Source: Billgrantia gudaonensis
Lineage (GTDB): Bacteria > Pseudomonadota > Gammaproteobacteria > Pseudomonadales > Halomonadaceae
DNA: 64,000 bases
Direction: 5' to 3'
NCBI RefSeq assembly: GCF_900100195.1
Contig: NZ_FNES01000004.1
Location: 223,209 to 287,208, forward strand
The position numbers were made by a program, and so were the translations under genes. The notes below the pieces were generated by a model. The model ran no database searches. It was not told where the DNA came from and saw only the letters and a list, made by a program, of their open reading frames with translations. Shown piece by piece: positions 27,411 to 35,986 of this stretch. How positions within the stretch are numbered: position 1 is the first letter of the stretch; each line of letters opens with the position of its first letter.

Positions 27411-27959
27411 ATGAACATCCCCAACCTCTTGACGCTCGGCCGAATCGTCTTCATTCCACTGTTGGTGGTGTTCTTCTACCTGCCCTTCGCCTGGAGCCTG
27501 CCGGTGGCGGCAGCACTGTTCGCCCTGGCTTCGGTGACCGACTGGCTGGATGGCTACCTGGCTCGTCGCTGGAACCAGGCCACTCCCTTCGGCGCTTTTC
27601 TCGACCCGGTGGCCGACAAGGTGATGGTCGCCGTGGCTCTGGCCCTGCTCATCGAACGGTACGACAGCCTGTGGCTGACGCTGCCGGCGCTGGTGATCAT
27701 CGGCCGCGAAATCGTCATCTCCGCACTGCGCGAGTGGATGGCCGAGATGGGCAAGCGCAGCAGCGTGGCCGTTTCCTGGCTGGGCAAGATCAAGACCACC
27801 CTGCAGATGGGCGCCCTGTTACTGCTCATCGCCTTCTCGCCAGGCACCCCCTTGGCGCTGCTCGGTCTGCTGACGCTCCATGCTGCCGCTCTGCTCACGC
27901 TATGGTCGATGATGCTCTATCTGCGCGCTGCCTGGCCGCACTTGAGCCGTTCCATGTAG
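27411..27959 (+). CDS. pgsA: CDP-diacylglycerol-glycerol-3-phosphate 3-phosphatidyltransferase
   Basis: A 182-residue inner-membrane enzyme that makes phosphatidylglycerol phosphate from CDP-diacylglycerol and glycerol-3-phosphate, the committed step to phosphatidylglycerol and cardiolipin. The CDP-alcohol phosphotransferase signature DG-x2-AR-x8-G-x3-D-x3-D is complete at [19 protein letters not shown] followed by PVAD. There are about four to five hydrophobic segments. The start is [11 protein letters not shown], typical of the family. It follows uvrC by 67 bp and is followed by the tRNA cluster promoter. Confidence 0.96.
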   Translation: MNIPNLLTLGRIVFIPLLVVFFYLPFAWSLPVAAALFALASVTDWLDGYLARRWNQATPFGAFLDPVADKVMVAVALALLIERYDSLWLTLPALVIIGREIVISALREWMAEMGKRSSVAVSWLGKIKTTLQMGALLLLIAFSPGTPLALLGLLTLHAAALLTLWSMMLYLRAAWPHLSRSM

Positions 27960-27982
27960 CGTCGGCGCTTTTTCTCAAGCCA

Positions 27983-28010
27983 TTGACAGTACCCGGATTG
28001 TCCGTATAAT
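27983..28010 (+). promoter_or_regulatory. Strong sigma70 promoter of the tRNA-Gly-Cys-Leu cluster
   Basis: Consensus TTGACA (27983-27988), 16-bp spacer, consensus TATAAT (28005-28010), followed by the GC-rich discriminator GCGCTC. It lies about 15 bp before the tRNA-Gly gene, so transcription would start very near the tRNA. Confidence 0.88.
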
Positions 28011-28025
28011 GCGCTCTCGAGTCGA

Positions 28026-28100
28026 GCGGGAATAGCTCAGTGGTAGAGCATCGCCTTGCCAAGGCGAGGGTCGCGAGTTCGAATCTCGTTTCCCGCTCCA
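28026..28100 (+). tRNA. tRNA-Gly (anticodon GCC)
   Basis: 75-nt cloverleaf with encoded CCA. Acceptor GCGGGAA pairs with TTCCCGC; anticodon stem TCGCC/GGCGA encloses TTGCCAA, anticodon GCC; T-loop TTCGAAT. First gene of a three-tRNA transcript. Confidence 0.97.
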
Positions 28101-28136
28101 TTCTTGTCCCCTTTCAAGGATGACTCGACTCGCCGA

Positions 28137-28210
28137 GGCTGGATGGCAGAGTGGTTATGCAGCGGACTGCAACTCCGTGTACGCCGGTTCGATTCCGACT
28201 CCAGCCTCCA
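28137..28210 (+). tRNA. tRNA-Cys (anticodon GCA)
   Basis: 74-nt cloverleaf with encoded CCA. Acceptor GGCTGGA pairs with TCCAGCC; anticodon stem GCGGA/TCCGT encloses CTGCAAC, anticodon GCA; T-loop TTCGATT. Second in the cluster, 36 bp after tRNA-Gly. Confidence 0.97.
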
Positions 28211-28249
28211 TCTTTCCCAACGGCATCCGCCGCCTGCCCGAACGCTCAC

Positions 28250-28336
28250 GCCCGGATGGCGAAATTGGTAGACGCAAGAGACTTAAAATCTCTCGGTGGC
28301 AACACCGTGCCGGTTCGAGCCCGGCTCCGGGCACCA
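28250..28336 (+). tRNA. tRNA-Leu (anticodon TAA)
   Basis: 87-nt class II tRNA with long variable arm and encoded CCA. Acceptor GCCCGGA pairs with TCCGGGC; anticodon stem AGAGA/TCTCT encloses CTTAAAA, anticodon TAA (reads UUA/UUG). Last gene of the Gly-Cys-Leu cluster. Confidence 0.97.
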
Positions 28337-28395
28337 AGTGCATCGCCTTCCGATCCGGACATGCTGCGCATTGCGCCCGAACAGGGCAACCGCTG

Positions 28396-29541
28396 ATGAA
28401 TCTGCCCCCATTGCGCGACCCCCACCTCAATTACCGTTACCGACGACGGCTGCACGTCGTTCGGGTATTGCTGGCACTTTCGGTCACCTTCGCCATCATC
28501 TCCCTATTCGAGCTGCCACATTCTGGCTGGGCGCTGGTGAGTACCGTCATGGTCATGGGCAACCTCCCTCACGTCGGCGGTGTCCTCGACAAGGGCCGAC
28601 AGAGGCTGCTCGGCTCTCTGCTGGGGGCCGGCTGGGGGCTGCTACTGATCCTGGTGCCGCTGTCACCCACTCTGGTGATACCGCTGGGCGCCCTGATCGG
28701 CATCGGTGCGGCGACGTGGCTGACCTTCGGCAGTCGTCACGGCTACAGCGGCCTGATGTTCGCCATCAGCCTGTTGCTGGTCATCGGCGCCGGCAACCAG
28801 GAGCTCGATGTCGCCCTGTGGCGGGCCTTCGACGTACTGTTGGGCACCCTGGTGGGCATCGCCGTGACCGCGCTGGTGCTGCCGCAAAAGGCCACCGACA
28901 TGATGCGCTTCCTTCTGGCAGACAACCTCGAGCGGCTGGCCCGGCTCTACCAGGCGCATACGGAATCGACCCACGCGCCGGATGTCGATACTCAGCGGCT
29001 CCTCAAGGCCGCCAGCAAGCTGCTGGTCAAGCAGCGCAACCTGGTCGATGCCATTCATCGCGAACGTCGTCTGCGGCGTGACGAGCTCGACGAGCTCATC
29101 TCGCTGCAGCGTCGCATGCTGTCCACCATCGAACTCTTGCTGGAGACTCACTGGACGACCCGTGCCGGTCACGAACGCATCGCCGCGATGGTTGGGCTGC
29201 GCGAAGAACAGTTTCGCCTGGCATCGGAGCTCGACACCCTGGCCTACCAGGTGCGTACCGGCCAGCCGATCGATGTCGCCATCAGCCCATTCGACCTGCA
29301 GCGCCATGCCGAGCTGGCCTGCAACGCCAGAAGCGAAGACGGCCGCGTCCTGTTCAGCCCCAGCGGCTATCTATGGCTCAATCGTGAGCTGGCTCGACTG
29401 GCGCAGGCGCTGGTCAGCCAGCTGGGCAGCCTGGAGCGGCTGCCTAGCCGACGTCTGCGGCGCGCCTCGGGCCGTTCACGCTTCATTGCGGACCGCACAG
29501 AGCCGGTACAAGGAGAGCAAGAGAATGAACGGCAACCATGA
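28396..29541 (+). CDS. FUSC-family inner membrane protein
   Basis: A 381-residue protein of the FUSC/aromatic-acid-exporter-like group. The N-terminal half has about six hydrophobic segments (VVRVLLALSVTFAIISLF, GWALVSTVMVMGN, LLGSLLGAGWGLLLILV and others). A charged cytoplasmic half follows, with coiled-coil character (LVKQRNLVDAIHRERRLRRDELDELI). The conserved-looking turn LDKGRQRLLGSLLGAG matches the FUSC family. It is half the size of YccS-type transporters with two such modules. ATG 28396 is the first usable start, 60 bp after tRNA-Leu. It overlaps nadB by 17 bp, so they are probably co-transcribed. Substrate unknown. Confidence 0.8.
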   Translation: MNLPPLRDPHLNYRYRRRLHVVRVLLALSVTFAIISLFELPHSGWALVSTVMVMGNLPHVGGVLDKGRQRLLGSLLGAGWGLLLILVPLSPTLVIPLGALIGIGAATWLTFGSRHGYSGLMFAISLLLVIGAGNQELDVALWRAFDVLLGTLVGIAVTALVLPQKATDMMRFLLADNLERLARLYQAHTESTHAPDVDTQRLLKAASKLLVKQRNLVDAIHRERRLRRDELDELISLQRRMLSTIELLLETHWTTRAGHERIAAMVGLREEQFRLASELDTLAYQVRTGQPIDVAISPFDLQRHAELACNARSEDGRVLFSPSGYLWLNRELARLAQALVSQLGSLERLPSRRLRRASGRSRFIADRTEPVQGEQENERQP

Positions 29542-31102
29542 CGTGCTGATCATCGGTGGCGGCGTGGCCGGCTTGACCCTGGCGCTGCATTGCGCCGACG
29601 CGCGCCGGGTAATCCTGGTTCGTCCGGCCAGCGACGACCGGGGAGCCAGTCGCTGGGCCCAGGGGGGCATCGCGGCGGTGCTCTCGCCCCAGGATGACTT
29701 CGATGCCCACGTTACCGACACCCTGGTGGCAGGGGATGGTCTGTGCGACGAGCACGCCGTCCGCTTCACGGTCGAACGGGGGCCGGCCGCCATCGAATGG
29801 CTGCTCTCCCTGGGGGTGCCCTTCACCCGCGATGCCTCGCCCGGCGCCGACTACCCCTATCACCTGACCCGAGAGGGCGGACACGGCGCCCGTCGCGTCA
29901 TCCACGTGGAGGACGCCACCGGGCGTGCCGTGCTCGATACGCTCAAGGCGCACGCCGAGGCCCATCCGTCCATCATCGTGCGTGACGATCTCACCGCCAT
30001 CGGCCTGGTCGGCGACGCGGCGGGGCATTGCCGTGGCGCTCGCTGCCTGGATGCCTCGGGAACCCTCATCACCCTGATGGCGCAGGACACCGTTCTAGCG
30101 ACCGGCGGCGCCAGCGGCCTCTACCGTCACACTACCAGCCCCAGACCCGCCAGCGGCGAAGGCATGTCGATGGCCGCCGAACTGGGCGCCGAGCTGGTGA
30201 ACCTCGAGTTCCAGCAGTTCCACCCGACCTGCCTCTACGACCCAGAGGGCCCGCCCTTTCTGATCAGCGAGGCGGTGCGTGGTGAAGGGGGGCGACTGAT
30301 CAACGTCGCCGGAGAGCGCTTCATGCCCACGGTGGACGCTCGAGCCGAACTGGCCCCCCGCGACATCGTCGCCCGAGCCATCGATGCCGAAATGCAGCGT
30401 AGCGGCGAATCGCACGTGTGGCTCGATGTGCGCCATCTCGGCGAGGCCGCCATCCGTCACCACTTCCCGACGATACATGCCCACTGCATGACGCGCGGGC
30501 TCGATATCGTCCGCCAGCCGATCCCGGTGGTACCGGCAGCGCATTACAGCTGTGGTGGCGTGGCCACCGGCCTGGACGGCTCCACCCAGGTGCCGCACCT
30601 GCATGCCATCGGCGAGGTGGCCTGCACCGGCCTGCACGGAGCCAATCGCATGGCCAGCAACTCGCTGCTGGAGTGCCTGGTATTCGCGCGCAGCTGTGCC
30701 GCACGGCTGGCCCACCCGGAACCGACCTCGTCGGCGAGCCTCATCGCTGCGCCTGCCGGCAACGCGACGATCGCGGCCGAACGCATTCATGCCTGGCGGC
30801 AAAGGATGCGTGAGCTGATGAGCCGACACGTGGCGATCGTCCGCCACGACGTCGGCCTGGAAAACGCCGACCAGGAACTTGCCGATCTGGCAGCGGAAAT
30901 CGCCCTGGCCGTGAAACGCAGCGCCCCCGACCCGGCTCTTGCCAGCCTGTGGCACGCCGTGCGCCTGGCTCGTTTGACCGTGGTCAGTGCCCGTGAACGC
31001 CGCGAATCTCGCGGACTGCACTACAACCCGGACTGCCCGCCACATGCCGAGACGCCTCCACGCCCCTCGCGGCGTCGACTCGGCGATCTCGAAACCGGCT
31101 GA
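29525..31102 (+). CDS. nadB: L-aspartate oxidase
   Basis: A 525-residue flavoenzyme that oxidises L-aspartate to iminoaspartate, the first step of de novo NAD synthesis. The FAD-binding motif is at residues 8-16 (LIIGGGVAGL). Other family features are RWAQGGIAA, the active-site helix region (EFQQFHPTCLY, RDIVARAIDAEM), HYSCGGVATG and the FAD-binding HGANRMASNSLLECLVF. The C-terminal helical domain is present. ATG 29525 has AGGAG nine bases upstream and overlaps the FUSC gene. nadB faces the sdhE-ygfX pair, an arrangement known near nadB in pseudomonads. Confidence 0.97.
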   Translation: MNGNHDVLIIGGGVAGLTLALHCADARRVILVRPASDDRGASRWAQGGIAAVLSPQDDFDAHVTDTLVAGDGLCDEHAVRFTVERGPAAIEWLLSLGVPFTRDASPGADYPYHLTREGGHGARRVIHVEDATGRAVLDTLKAHAEAHPSIIVRDDLTAIGLVGDAAGHCRGARCLDASGTLITLMAQDTVLATGGASGLYRHTTSPRPASGEGMSMAAELGAELVNLEFQQFHPTCLYDPEGPPFLISEAVRGEGGRLINVAGERFMPTVDARAELAPRDIVARAIDAEMQRSGESHVWLDVRHLGEAAIRHHFPTIHAHCMTRGLDIVRQPIPVVPAAHYSCGGVATGLDGSTQVPHLHAIGEVACTGLHGANRMASNSLLECLVFARSCAARLAHPEPTSSASLIAAPAGNATIAAERIHAWRQRMRELMSRHVAIVRHDVGLENADQELADLAAEIALAVKRSAPDPALASLWHAVRLARLTVVSARERRESRGLHYNPDCPPHAETPPRPSRRRLGDLETG

Positions 31103-31122
31103 GCGGTCGCTCCTGCCAGGCC

Positions 31123-31521
31123 TCACGGCCCTTCCCCGACCAGCCAGCGCCGCAGCCGACGCAAGGCGTCTCGGTCGCTGCTGTCGGGCCATAACCAGCG
31201 CATTTCACGTCCCATGCGCAACCCGATCAGCCACGGCCCCAGATAGTGGCAATGCAATGCGACCGGCTGAGATTCTCGGCTTCCCTGCGGCTGCCAGTGC
31301 CAACCGCCACCGGACGCCGCAGGCTGCCAACGGAGCTCGCCGCCACGCTCCGTTCGATGCCAGCGAATCAGCATCGCCGCGAGCGCAAAACCACCCGGAA
31401 ACCACAGCCAGGGGGGCGCGTAGACCACCAGCAACGACATCACCGCCAGACTCGCGAGCCAGTGAAAGCCACCCGCCAACTTAGACGGGACGACGCGGAT
31501 CGTTCTCGGCGTTCTCGGCAT
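31123..31521 (-). CDS. YgfX/CptA-like small membrane protein
   Basis: A 132-residue protein with a hydrophobic hairpin near residues 17-52 (LASLAVMSLLVVYAPPWLW, FPGGFALAAMLI) and a basic C-terminus (RLRRWLVGEGP). Size, two adjacent membrane helices and position directly after sdhE fit the YgfX/CptA family. E. coli YgfX has been described as affecting cytoskeletal proteins, and in other work as a partner of SdhE. It overlaps sdhE by 41 bp. Sequence similarity in this family is low, so the call rests largely on context. Confidence 0.72.
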   Translation of the reverse strand: MPRTPRTIRVVPSKLAGGFHWLASLAVMSLLVVYAPPWLWFPGGFALAAMLIRWHRTERGGELRWQPAASGGGWHWQPQGSRESQPVALHCHYLGPWLIGLRMGREMRWLWPDSSDRDALRRLRRWLVGEGP

Positions 31522-31777
31522 GAGCCTGAATCAGCGTCACGATGCGCCGATGGGCCGGATCCTCCGGCTCCTCCCGACGCAGCAGCCAGGCGAAGAGATC
31601 CTGATCCTCCTCCTCGATCAGTGCCTGGTACGCGGTTCGATCCTGCGCATCCAGGTGGTCATAACAGTGTTCCAGAAAGGGGATCAGCAGCAGGTCCAGC
31701 TCCCACATGCCTCGGCGGGAGTGCCAGTGCAGCCGCTTGCGCTGGGCAAGCGACTCGGGGTTGGTTGCATCGCTCAA
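31481..31777 (-). CDS. sdhE: Succinate dehydrogenase flavinylation factor SdhE
   Basis: A 98-residue small helical protein that promotes covalent attachment of FAD to succinate dehydrogenase and related flavoproteins. The diagnostic RGMWELDLLL (RGMxE) motif is at about residues 21-30, followed by DQDLFAWLL typical of the family. The start is TTG 31777 with GAGG upstream; the nearby ATG at 31770 is out of frame. It is co-transcribed with ygfX and converges with nadB. Confidence 0.93.
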   Translation of the reverse strand: MSDATNPESLAQRKRLHWHSRRGMWELDLLLIPFLEHCYDHLDAQDRTAYQALIEEEDQDLFAWLLRREEPEDPAHRRIVTLIQAHAENAENDPRRPV

Positions 31778-31888
31778 CGTCGGCCTCGACAGTCGCGGTG
31801 AATGGTGCGCTCAGTATACCCAAGGTACGCGTCGGCAGCAGCCTCGCGACCGGTTTCCGGCCGCTCGCTTGACCATGGTCGTAGTGCG

Positions 31889-31917
31889 TTGTTTTCTCAC
31901 GCTTTGCACAGTATGCT
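31889..31917 (+). promoter_or_regulatory. Candidate sigma70 promoter of ihfB-lapA-lapB
   Basis: TTGTTT (31889-31894), 17-bp spacer, TATGCT (31912-31917), about 65 bp before the ihfB start. It lies in the divergent region between sdhE and ihfB. Assignment rests on hexamer match and spacing only. Confidence 0.5.
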
Positions 31918-31980
31918 GAGAGCAGAATAACAATGTCGACCAGCTCCGATGCGGAGCCGGCAACCGCCAGGAGAGAGACG

Positions 31981-32277
31981 ATGACCAAATCCGAGTTGAT
32001 CGAGCAGATCGCCATGCGGCAGCCAGACCTGTCGCTCAAGGAAGTCGAGTCCGCGGTACGCCTCATCCTCGACGACATCACCGACACCCTGGCCGAAGGC
32101 GGTCGAGTGGAAATTCGCGGCTTCGGCAGCTTTTCGCTGCACTACCGCGAACCGCGCATCGGCCGCAATCCCAAGACTGGCGACCCGGTCGCGCTGGACG
32201 GCAAGTTCGTGCCACACTTCAAGCCCGGCAAGGAACTGCGCGAACAAGTCAATGCCAGCCGAGCCCTCGGATACTGA
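31981..32277 (+). CDS. ihfB: Integration host factor subunit beta
   Basis: A 98-residue DNA-bending protein that pairs with IhfA. It has the HU/IHF fold signature [27 protein letters not shown], including the proline of the beta-arm tip, and the N-terminus [11 protein letters not shown]. The start at 31981 follows AGGAGAGAGACG; an upstream in-frame ATG at 31933 would add 16 non-family residues. It heads ihfB-lapA-lapB. The gene normally just upstream in related species, rpsA, is absent; sdhE lies there instead, divergently. Confidence 0.96.
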   Translation: MTKSELIEQIAMRQPDLSLKEVESAVRLILDDITDTLAEGGRVEIRGFGSFSLHYREPRIGRNPKTGDPVALDGKFVPHFKPGKELREQVNASRALGY

Positions 32278-32309
32278 TCCGCCTCCACCATTGACAAGGG
32301 AACAAGCCC

Positions 32310-32615
32310 ATGCGTTGGCTAAAAGGCCTCCTCCTGGCCATCATTCTGCTCGGGGTGCTGCTGATTGGCATCCTGTTTGCCGTCAACAACCAGCAGACGG
32401 TGCCGCTCAACCTGATCTGGCTCGAGCTACCGGCTGCTTCGCTCTCGGTATGGCTGCTCGGTGCGCTGGCCAGTGGCGTGGTGCTCGGCATGCTGGCGAT
32501 GACCGGAGTCTGGCTCAGGCTGCGCACGCTTCTGACCCGCGCCCAGCGCCACAACCGCCAACAGCGCAAGGAGCTCGATCGCCTGCGCGTCCAGGAGCTC
32601 AAGGAACTACCCTAA
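32310..32615 (+). CDS. lapA: LapA (YciS) family inner membrane protein
   Basis: A 101-residue protein with two transmembrane helices (LLLAIILLGVLLIGILFAV and SVWLLGALASGVVLGMLAM) around the family motif NNQQTVPLNLIW, then a basic coiled-coil C-terminus (RHNRQQRKELDRLR). LapA acts with LapB in controlling lipopolysaccharide assembly. Its TAA stop directly abuts the ATG of lapB. Confidence 0.92.
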   Translation: MRWLKGLLLAIILLGVLLIGILFAVNNQQTVPLNLIWLELPAASLSVWLLGALASGVVLGMLAMTGVWLRLRTLLTRAQRHNRQQRKELDRLRVQELKELP

Positions 32616-33803
32616 ATGCCCGACGCCCTGCTGCTGAGCCTATTGGTGGCAGCCGTTGCCATCGGCTGGTGGCTAGGCCGCCGCGAACGCCACGGCACTT
32701 CCGATCCCGCGCAGCCGGCCACGCTGACGCGGGATTATTTCGTCGGCCTCAACTATCTGCTCAACGAACAGCCGGATCGCGCCATCGAGGCCTTCGTCGC
32801 CGCCCTCGAAGTCAACAGCGACACCATCGACACCCACATCACGCTGGGCAATCTCTTTCGTACCCGAGGTGAGGCGGATCGCGCCGTCAAGATCCACCAG
32901 AACCTACTCGCCCGTCCCACCCTCACCACTGGTCAGAGTGAACAGGTCCAGTTGGAGCTATCGCGCGACTTCCTCAAGCTGGGGCTGCTGGATCGCGCCG
33001 AACGCCTATTGCAACAGCTCGTTCGAGAGTCCAGCCACGACCCGACGCGACACACTGCCAAGCAGCTGCTGGTAGAGCTGTTCGACCGCGAGGGCGAGTG
33101 GCAGGCCGCCCTGGACGTCGCCCACCCAACGCTGGTGCGCCAGCACGACGAAATACGTCGCGCCGCCGCCCACTGGCTGTGCGAGCTCGCCGCACAAGCC
33201 AGGCAGACCGCCAGCCCAGGCGTCGCTCGCAAGCAATTGCGCCAAGCGCTCAGCATCGATCCCAAGTGCGTCCGTGCCAACCTGTCGCTCGCCGCACTGG
33301 CAATGGATACCGCTCGCTATCGCGAGGCGATTCGCGTGCTGATGCGCATCCCCGATCAGGACCTGGACTTCGTGCCGACGATGCTCGAGCCACTCCAGCA
33401 CGCCCATCGCCTGCTGGATGACGACGCCGGCCTGGCCACCTGCCTGGAGCAGCTATTGGCCCGCGCGGCATTCACCAGCCTGGTGATTCTGCTGGCAGAG
33501 ACCCGCCGTCGCCAGGAGGGCGTGCAGGCCGCCATCGATCTGGTCACCGAGCAACTCGACCGCACACCCAGCCTGGGCGGCCTGGACTATCTCCTGGACC
33601 TCTACTATCAGCAACAGCAGTCGAGCGGCGAACCCGACTCGCGCATCCGGCTGCTCAAGCAGCACACCCACGCGCTGCTCCAGGCGCGACCACGCCACCG
33701 TTGCCAGCGCTGTGGGCTGACCGGAGAACCGCTGCACTGGCAGTGCCCGCGCTGCCGCAGCTGGGGCACCACTCGCCCCATCACCGGCATCGAAGGGGAG
33801 TGA
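32616..33803 (+). CDS. lapB: Lipopolysaccharide assembly protein LapB (YciM)
   Basis: A 395-residue membrane-anchored TPR protein that, in E. coli, links LPS synthesis to FtsH-dependent turnover of LpxC. It has an N-terminal membrane helix (LLLSLLVAAVAIGWWLG), a series of tetratricopeptide repeats from about residue 45 (LNYLLNEQPDRAIEAFVAAL) and a C-terminal rubredoxin-like zinc/iron site with paired CxxC motifs (CQRCG, CPRC). The start immediately follows the lapA stop. The TGA stop abuts the stop of the convergent pyrF without spacer. Confidence 0.95.
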   Translation: MPDALLLSLLVAAVAIGWWLGRRERHGTSDPAQPATLTRDYFVGLNYLLNEQPDRAIEAFVAALEVNSDTIDTHITLGNLFRTRGEADRAVKIHQNLLARPTLTTGQSEQVQLELSRDFLKLGLLDRAERLLQQLVRESSHDPTRHTAKQLLVELFDREGEWQAALDVAHPTLVRQHDEIRRAAAHWLCELAAQARQTASPGVARKQLRQALSIDPKCVRANLSLAALAMDTARYREAIRVLMRIPDQDLDFVPTMLEPLQHAHRLLDDDAGLATCLEQLLARAAFTSLVILLAETRRRQEGVQAAIDLVTEQLDRTPSLGGLDYLLDLYYQQQQSSGEPDSRIRLLKQHTHALLQARPRHRCQRCGLTGEPLHWQCPRCRSWGTTRPITGIEGE

Positions 33804-34502
33804 TTACTGCGCCAACTCCTTCTCAATGGCCGACAAAGCGGCCATGGGATCGTCCGCCTGGGTTACCGGTCGCCCCACCACCAGATGGGTACTGCCCGCG
33901 ACCAAAGCTTGTCCTGGCGTCATGATCCGCCGCTGATCGTCGCCAGCGGCGAAGCGCGGCCGAATCCCCGGCGTCACCTTGAGAAAGTCATCGCCGCAGC
34001 ACTCGCGTAGCCGGCCAGCCTCATGGGCGGAACACACCACCCCATCCATGCCGCTCTCCTTGGCCAGCAGCGCCAGACGCTCGACCTGAGTCTCGGCCGG
34101 CTCGTTGACGCCCACTTCCACGAGATCCGCCCGTTCGAGACTGGTCAGCACGGTAACGGCAATCAGGCGCGTGGTCAGGCCATGACGATCCAGCCGCTCC
34201 CGCGCGCCTTCCATCATGCGCCGCCCGCCGCTGGCATGGACGTTGACCATCCACACCCCCTGCTCCGCAGCCGCCTGCACCGCACCGGCCACGGTATTGG
34301 GAATGTCGTGAAACTTGAGATCGAGGAAGACCTCGAAGCCACGACCGTGCAAGGCCTCCACGACATCCGGCCCGCTCCGGGTGAACAGCTCCTTGCCCAC
34401 CTTCACTCGACAGCGCATCGGGTCGAGGCGGTCGGCCAGGCACAGCGCGGCATCCAGAGAGGGGTGGTCCAAGGCAATGATCAAGGGCGAATGACAGGGC
34501 AC
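33804..34502 (-). CDS. pyrF: Orotidine 5'-phosphate decarboxylase
   Basis: A 232-residue enzyme of the last step of UMP synthesis. Substrate and catalytic residues are visible: ALDHPS at the N-terminus, KVGKELF, the catalytic [11 protein letters not shown], and the phosphate-binding end TPGIRP...[10 protein letters not shown]...LVVGRPVTQ. The start is GTG 34502 with GGAG eight bases upstream. It converges with lapB, an order shared with other gammaproteobacteria (lapB near pyrF). Confidence 0.97.
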   Translation of the reverse strand: MPCHSPLIIALDHPSLDAALCLADRLDPMRCRVKVGKELFTRSGPDVVEALHGRGFEVFLDLKFHDIPNTVAGAVQAAAEQGVWMVNVHASGGRRMMEGARERLDRHGLTTRLIAVTVLTSLERADLVEVGVNEPAETQVERLALLAKESGMDGVVCSAHEAGRLRECCGDDFLKVTPGIRPRFAAGDDQRRIMTPGQALVAGSTHLVVGRPVTQADDPMAALSAIEKELAQ

Positions 34503-34537
34503 GTCCGGGACTCCAATCGGAAAAATGAGTATGCACC

Positions 34538-34546
34538 AGTATACCA
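34538..34546 (-). promoter_or_regulatory. Candidate extended -10 promoter of pyrF
   Basis: Minus strand TGGTATACT matches the extended -10 pattern TGnTATAAT, about 40 bp upstream of the pyrF start. No good -35 is visible, which extended -10 promoters tolerate. Confidence 0.45.
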
Positions 34547-34556
34547 GTCCACCCAG

Positions 34557-34595
34557 TTGATCCGCTCCAGGCCGCTTGGTCTATGCTCTATACCA
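34557..34595 (+). promoter_or_regulatory. Candidate promoter of cfa
   Basis: TTGATC (34557-34562) lies 19 bp before TATGCT (34582-34587); TATACC follows at 34590-34595. The CTATGCT/CTATACC hexamers resemble sigmaS-type -10 elements, and cfa is RpoS-controlled in E. coli. Weak evidence. Confidence 0.35.
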
Positions 34596-34651
34596 AAACC
34601 ATGAGCCTGTGATGCACGTCAGCGCCGAACCAGATGGACCGGGAGGACTCC

Positions 34652-35803
34652 ATGACCAGCGATCACCCTATGGCACCCATCGCCCTGCCCGACACGCGCG
34701 CCCGCCGAGTGCTCGATACCCTGCTGGACGGCTCGGGAGTCGCCCTCAACGGCGACAACCCCTGGGATCCGCAGATCTATCACCCCGACTTCTGTGCGCG
34801 GGTGTTGCGCCAAGGTACCCTCGGTCTCGGCGAGGCCTACATGGATGGCTGGTGGAAGTGCGAGCGCATCGACGAGATGGCCTGCCGCCTGCTCACCCAC
34901 GGGCTAGGCGAGCGCGCCAAGACCCCGGCCGACCGACTGATGTATCGTCTGCAGTCCGGTTTTCTCAACCTGCAGAGCAAGGCCCGCGCCTATATCGTCG
35001 GCGAGCGGCACTACGACCTCGGCAACGACCTCTTCGAGCGCATGCTCGACCCTACCATGTGCTACTCGTGTGGCTATTGGAAAAACGCCGACACTCTCCA
35101 CGGGGCACAGCTGGCCAAGCTGGAACTGGCGTGCCGCAAGCTCGAGCTGGCCCCCGGCATGCGCGTGCTGGACATCGGCTGCGGTTGGGGCAGCTTCGCC
35201 GAGCATGCCGCCCGGCGTCACGGGGTCGAGGTGACCGGCATCACCATCTCCCGCGAACAGGCACGCCTGGCCCGCCAGCGCTGCGAGGGACTCCCCGTCG
35301 AGATACGCCTTCAGGACTACCGCGACCTGGCGGGCCATTTCGACCGCATCGTCTCCATCGGCATGTTCGAACACGTCGGTCACCGCAACTACGCCACCTA
35401 TTTCGACACGGTAGCGCATCTTCTCGACCGCGATGGGCTTTTCCTGCTGCACTCCATCGGCTCGAATCGCTCTGACGTGGGAGCCGACCCCTGGGTCGAC
35501 CGCTACATCTTTCCCAACGGTCAGCTCCCATCCGTACGCCAGATCGCCGAAGCGAGCGAAGGCCATCTCATCATGGAGGATTGGCAGAACTTCGGCGCCG
35601 ACTACGACACCACGCTGATGTCCTGGCTGGCCAACTTCGATGCCCACTGGCACGAGATCGCCGACCGTTACAGCGAACGCACCCAGCGAATGTTCCGCTA
35701 CTACCTGTCGGTATGTGCCGGCGCTTTCCGCGCTCGCGAGCTGCAGCTGTGGCAGATCCTCTTCTCGCGGGGCCGTCCCGGTCGCTACGACGCACCGCGC
35801 TGA
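34652..35803 (+). CDS. cfa: Cyclopropane-fatty-acyl-phospholipid synthase
   Basis: A 383-residue enzyme that adds a methylene from S-adenosylmethionine to double bonds of membrane phospholipid acyl chains. The lipid-binding N-terminal domain (GEAYMDGWW) is followed by the AdoMet fold with VLDIGCGWGSFAEHAA and the conserved MFEHVGHRNY and HSIG motifs; the late conserved Cys sits in SVCAGAF. ATG 34652 has GGGAGG five bases upstream and gives the E. coli length. Cyclopropanation stiffens membranes under acid, salt or stationary-phase stress, which suits a salt-adapted host. Confidence 0.96.
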   Translation: MTSDHPMAPIALPDTRARRVLDTLLDGSGVALNGDNPWDPQIYHPDFCARVLRQGTLGLGEAYMDGWWKCERIDEMACRLLTHGLGERAKTPADRLMYRLQSGFLNLQSKARAYIVGERHYDLGNDLFERMLDPTMCYSCGYWKNADTLHGAQLAKLELACRKLELAPGMRVLDIGCGWGSFAEHAARRHGVEVTGITISREQARLARQRCEGLPVEIRLQDYRDLAGHFDRIVSIGMFEHVGHRNYATYFDTVAHLLDRDGLFLLHSIGSNRSDVGADPWVDRYIFPNGQLPSVRQIAEASEGHLIMEDWQNFGADYDTTLMSWLANFDAHWHEIADRYSERTQRMFRYYLSVCAGAFRARELQLWQILFSRGRPGRYDAPR

Positions 35804-35986
35804 CGAGGCCTGATGCAAGTCAAGGGACTCCTCCTGTACTCCATGTCCTACGAGTCGTGTGGGGTGCACGATGCCCTTGGCAGGCGTATATTAGCGCCTT
35901 TGACTAGCGCCTGGCTCGGCGCTGGTGTGTGCCAACAACAACTCAGCGCGCGGTCCGGCCATCCCGTCGACCGCAAGGGATCCCGC

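Noticed and set aside
28026-28336. Frames running through the tRNA cluster, including extension of the FUSC frame back to 28120
   Set aside because: The region is occupied by three well-formed tRNA genes; the FUSC product starts at 28396.
28250-28395. tRNA-Leu as an integration site for a genomic island
   Set aside because: No integrase, no repeated tRNA 3' end and no composition change downstream; nadB and sdhE are housekeeping genes.
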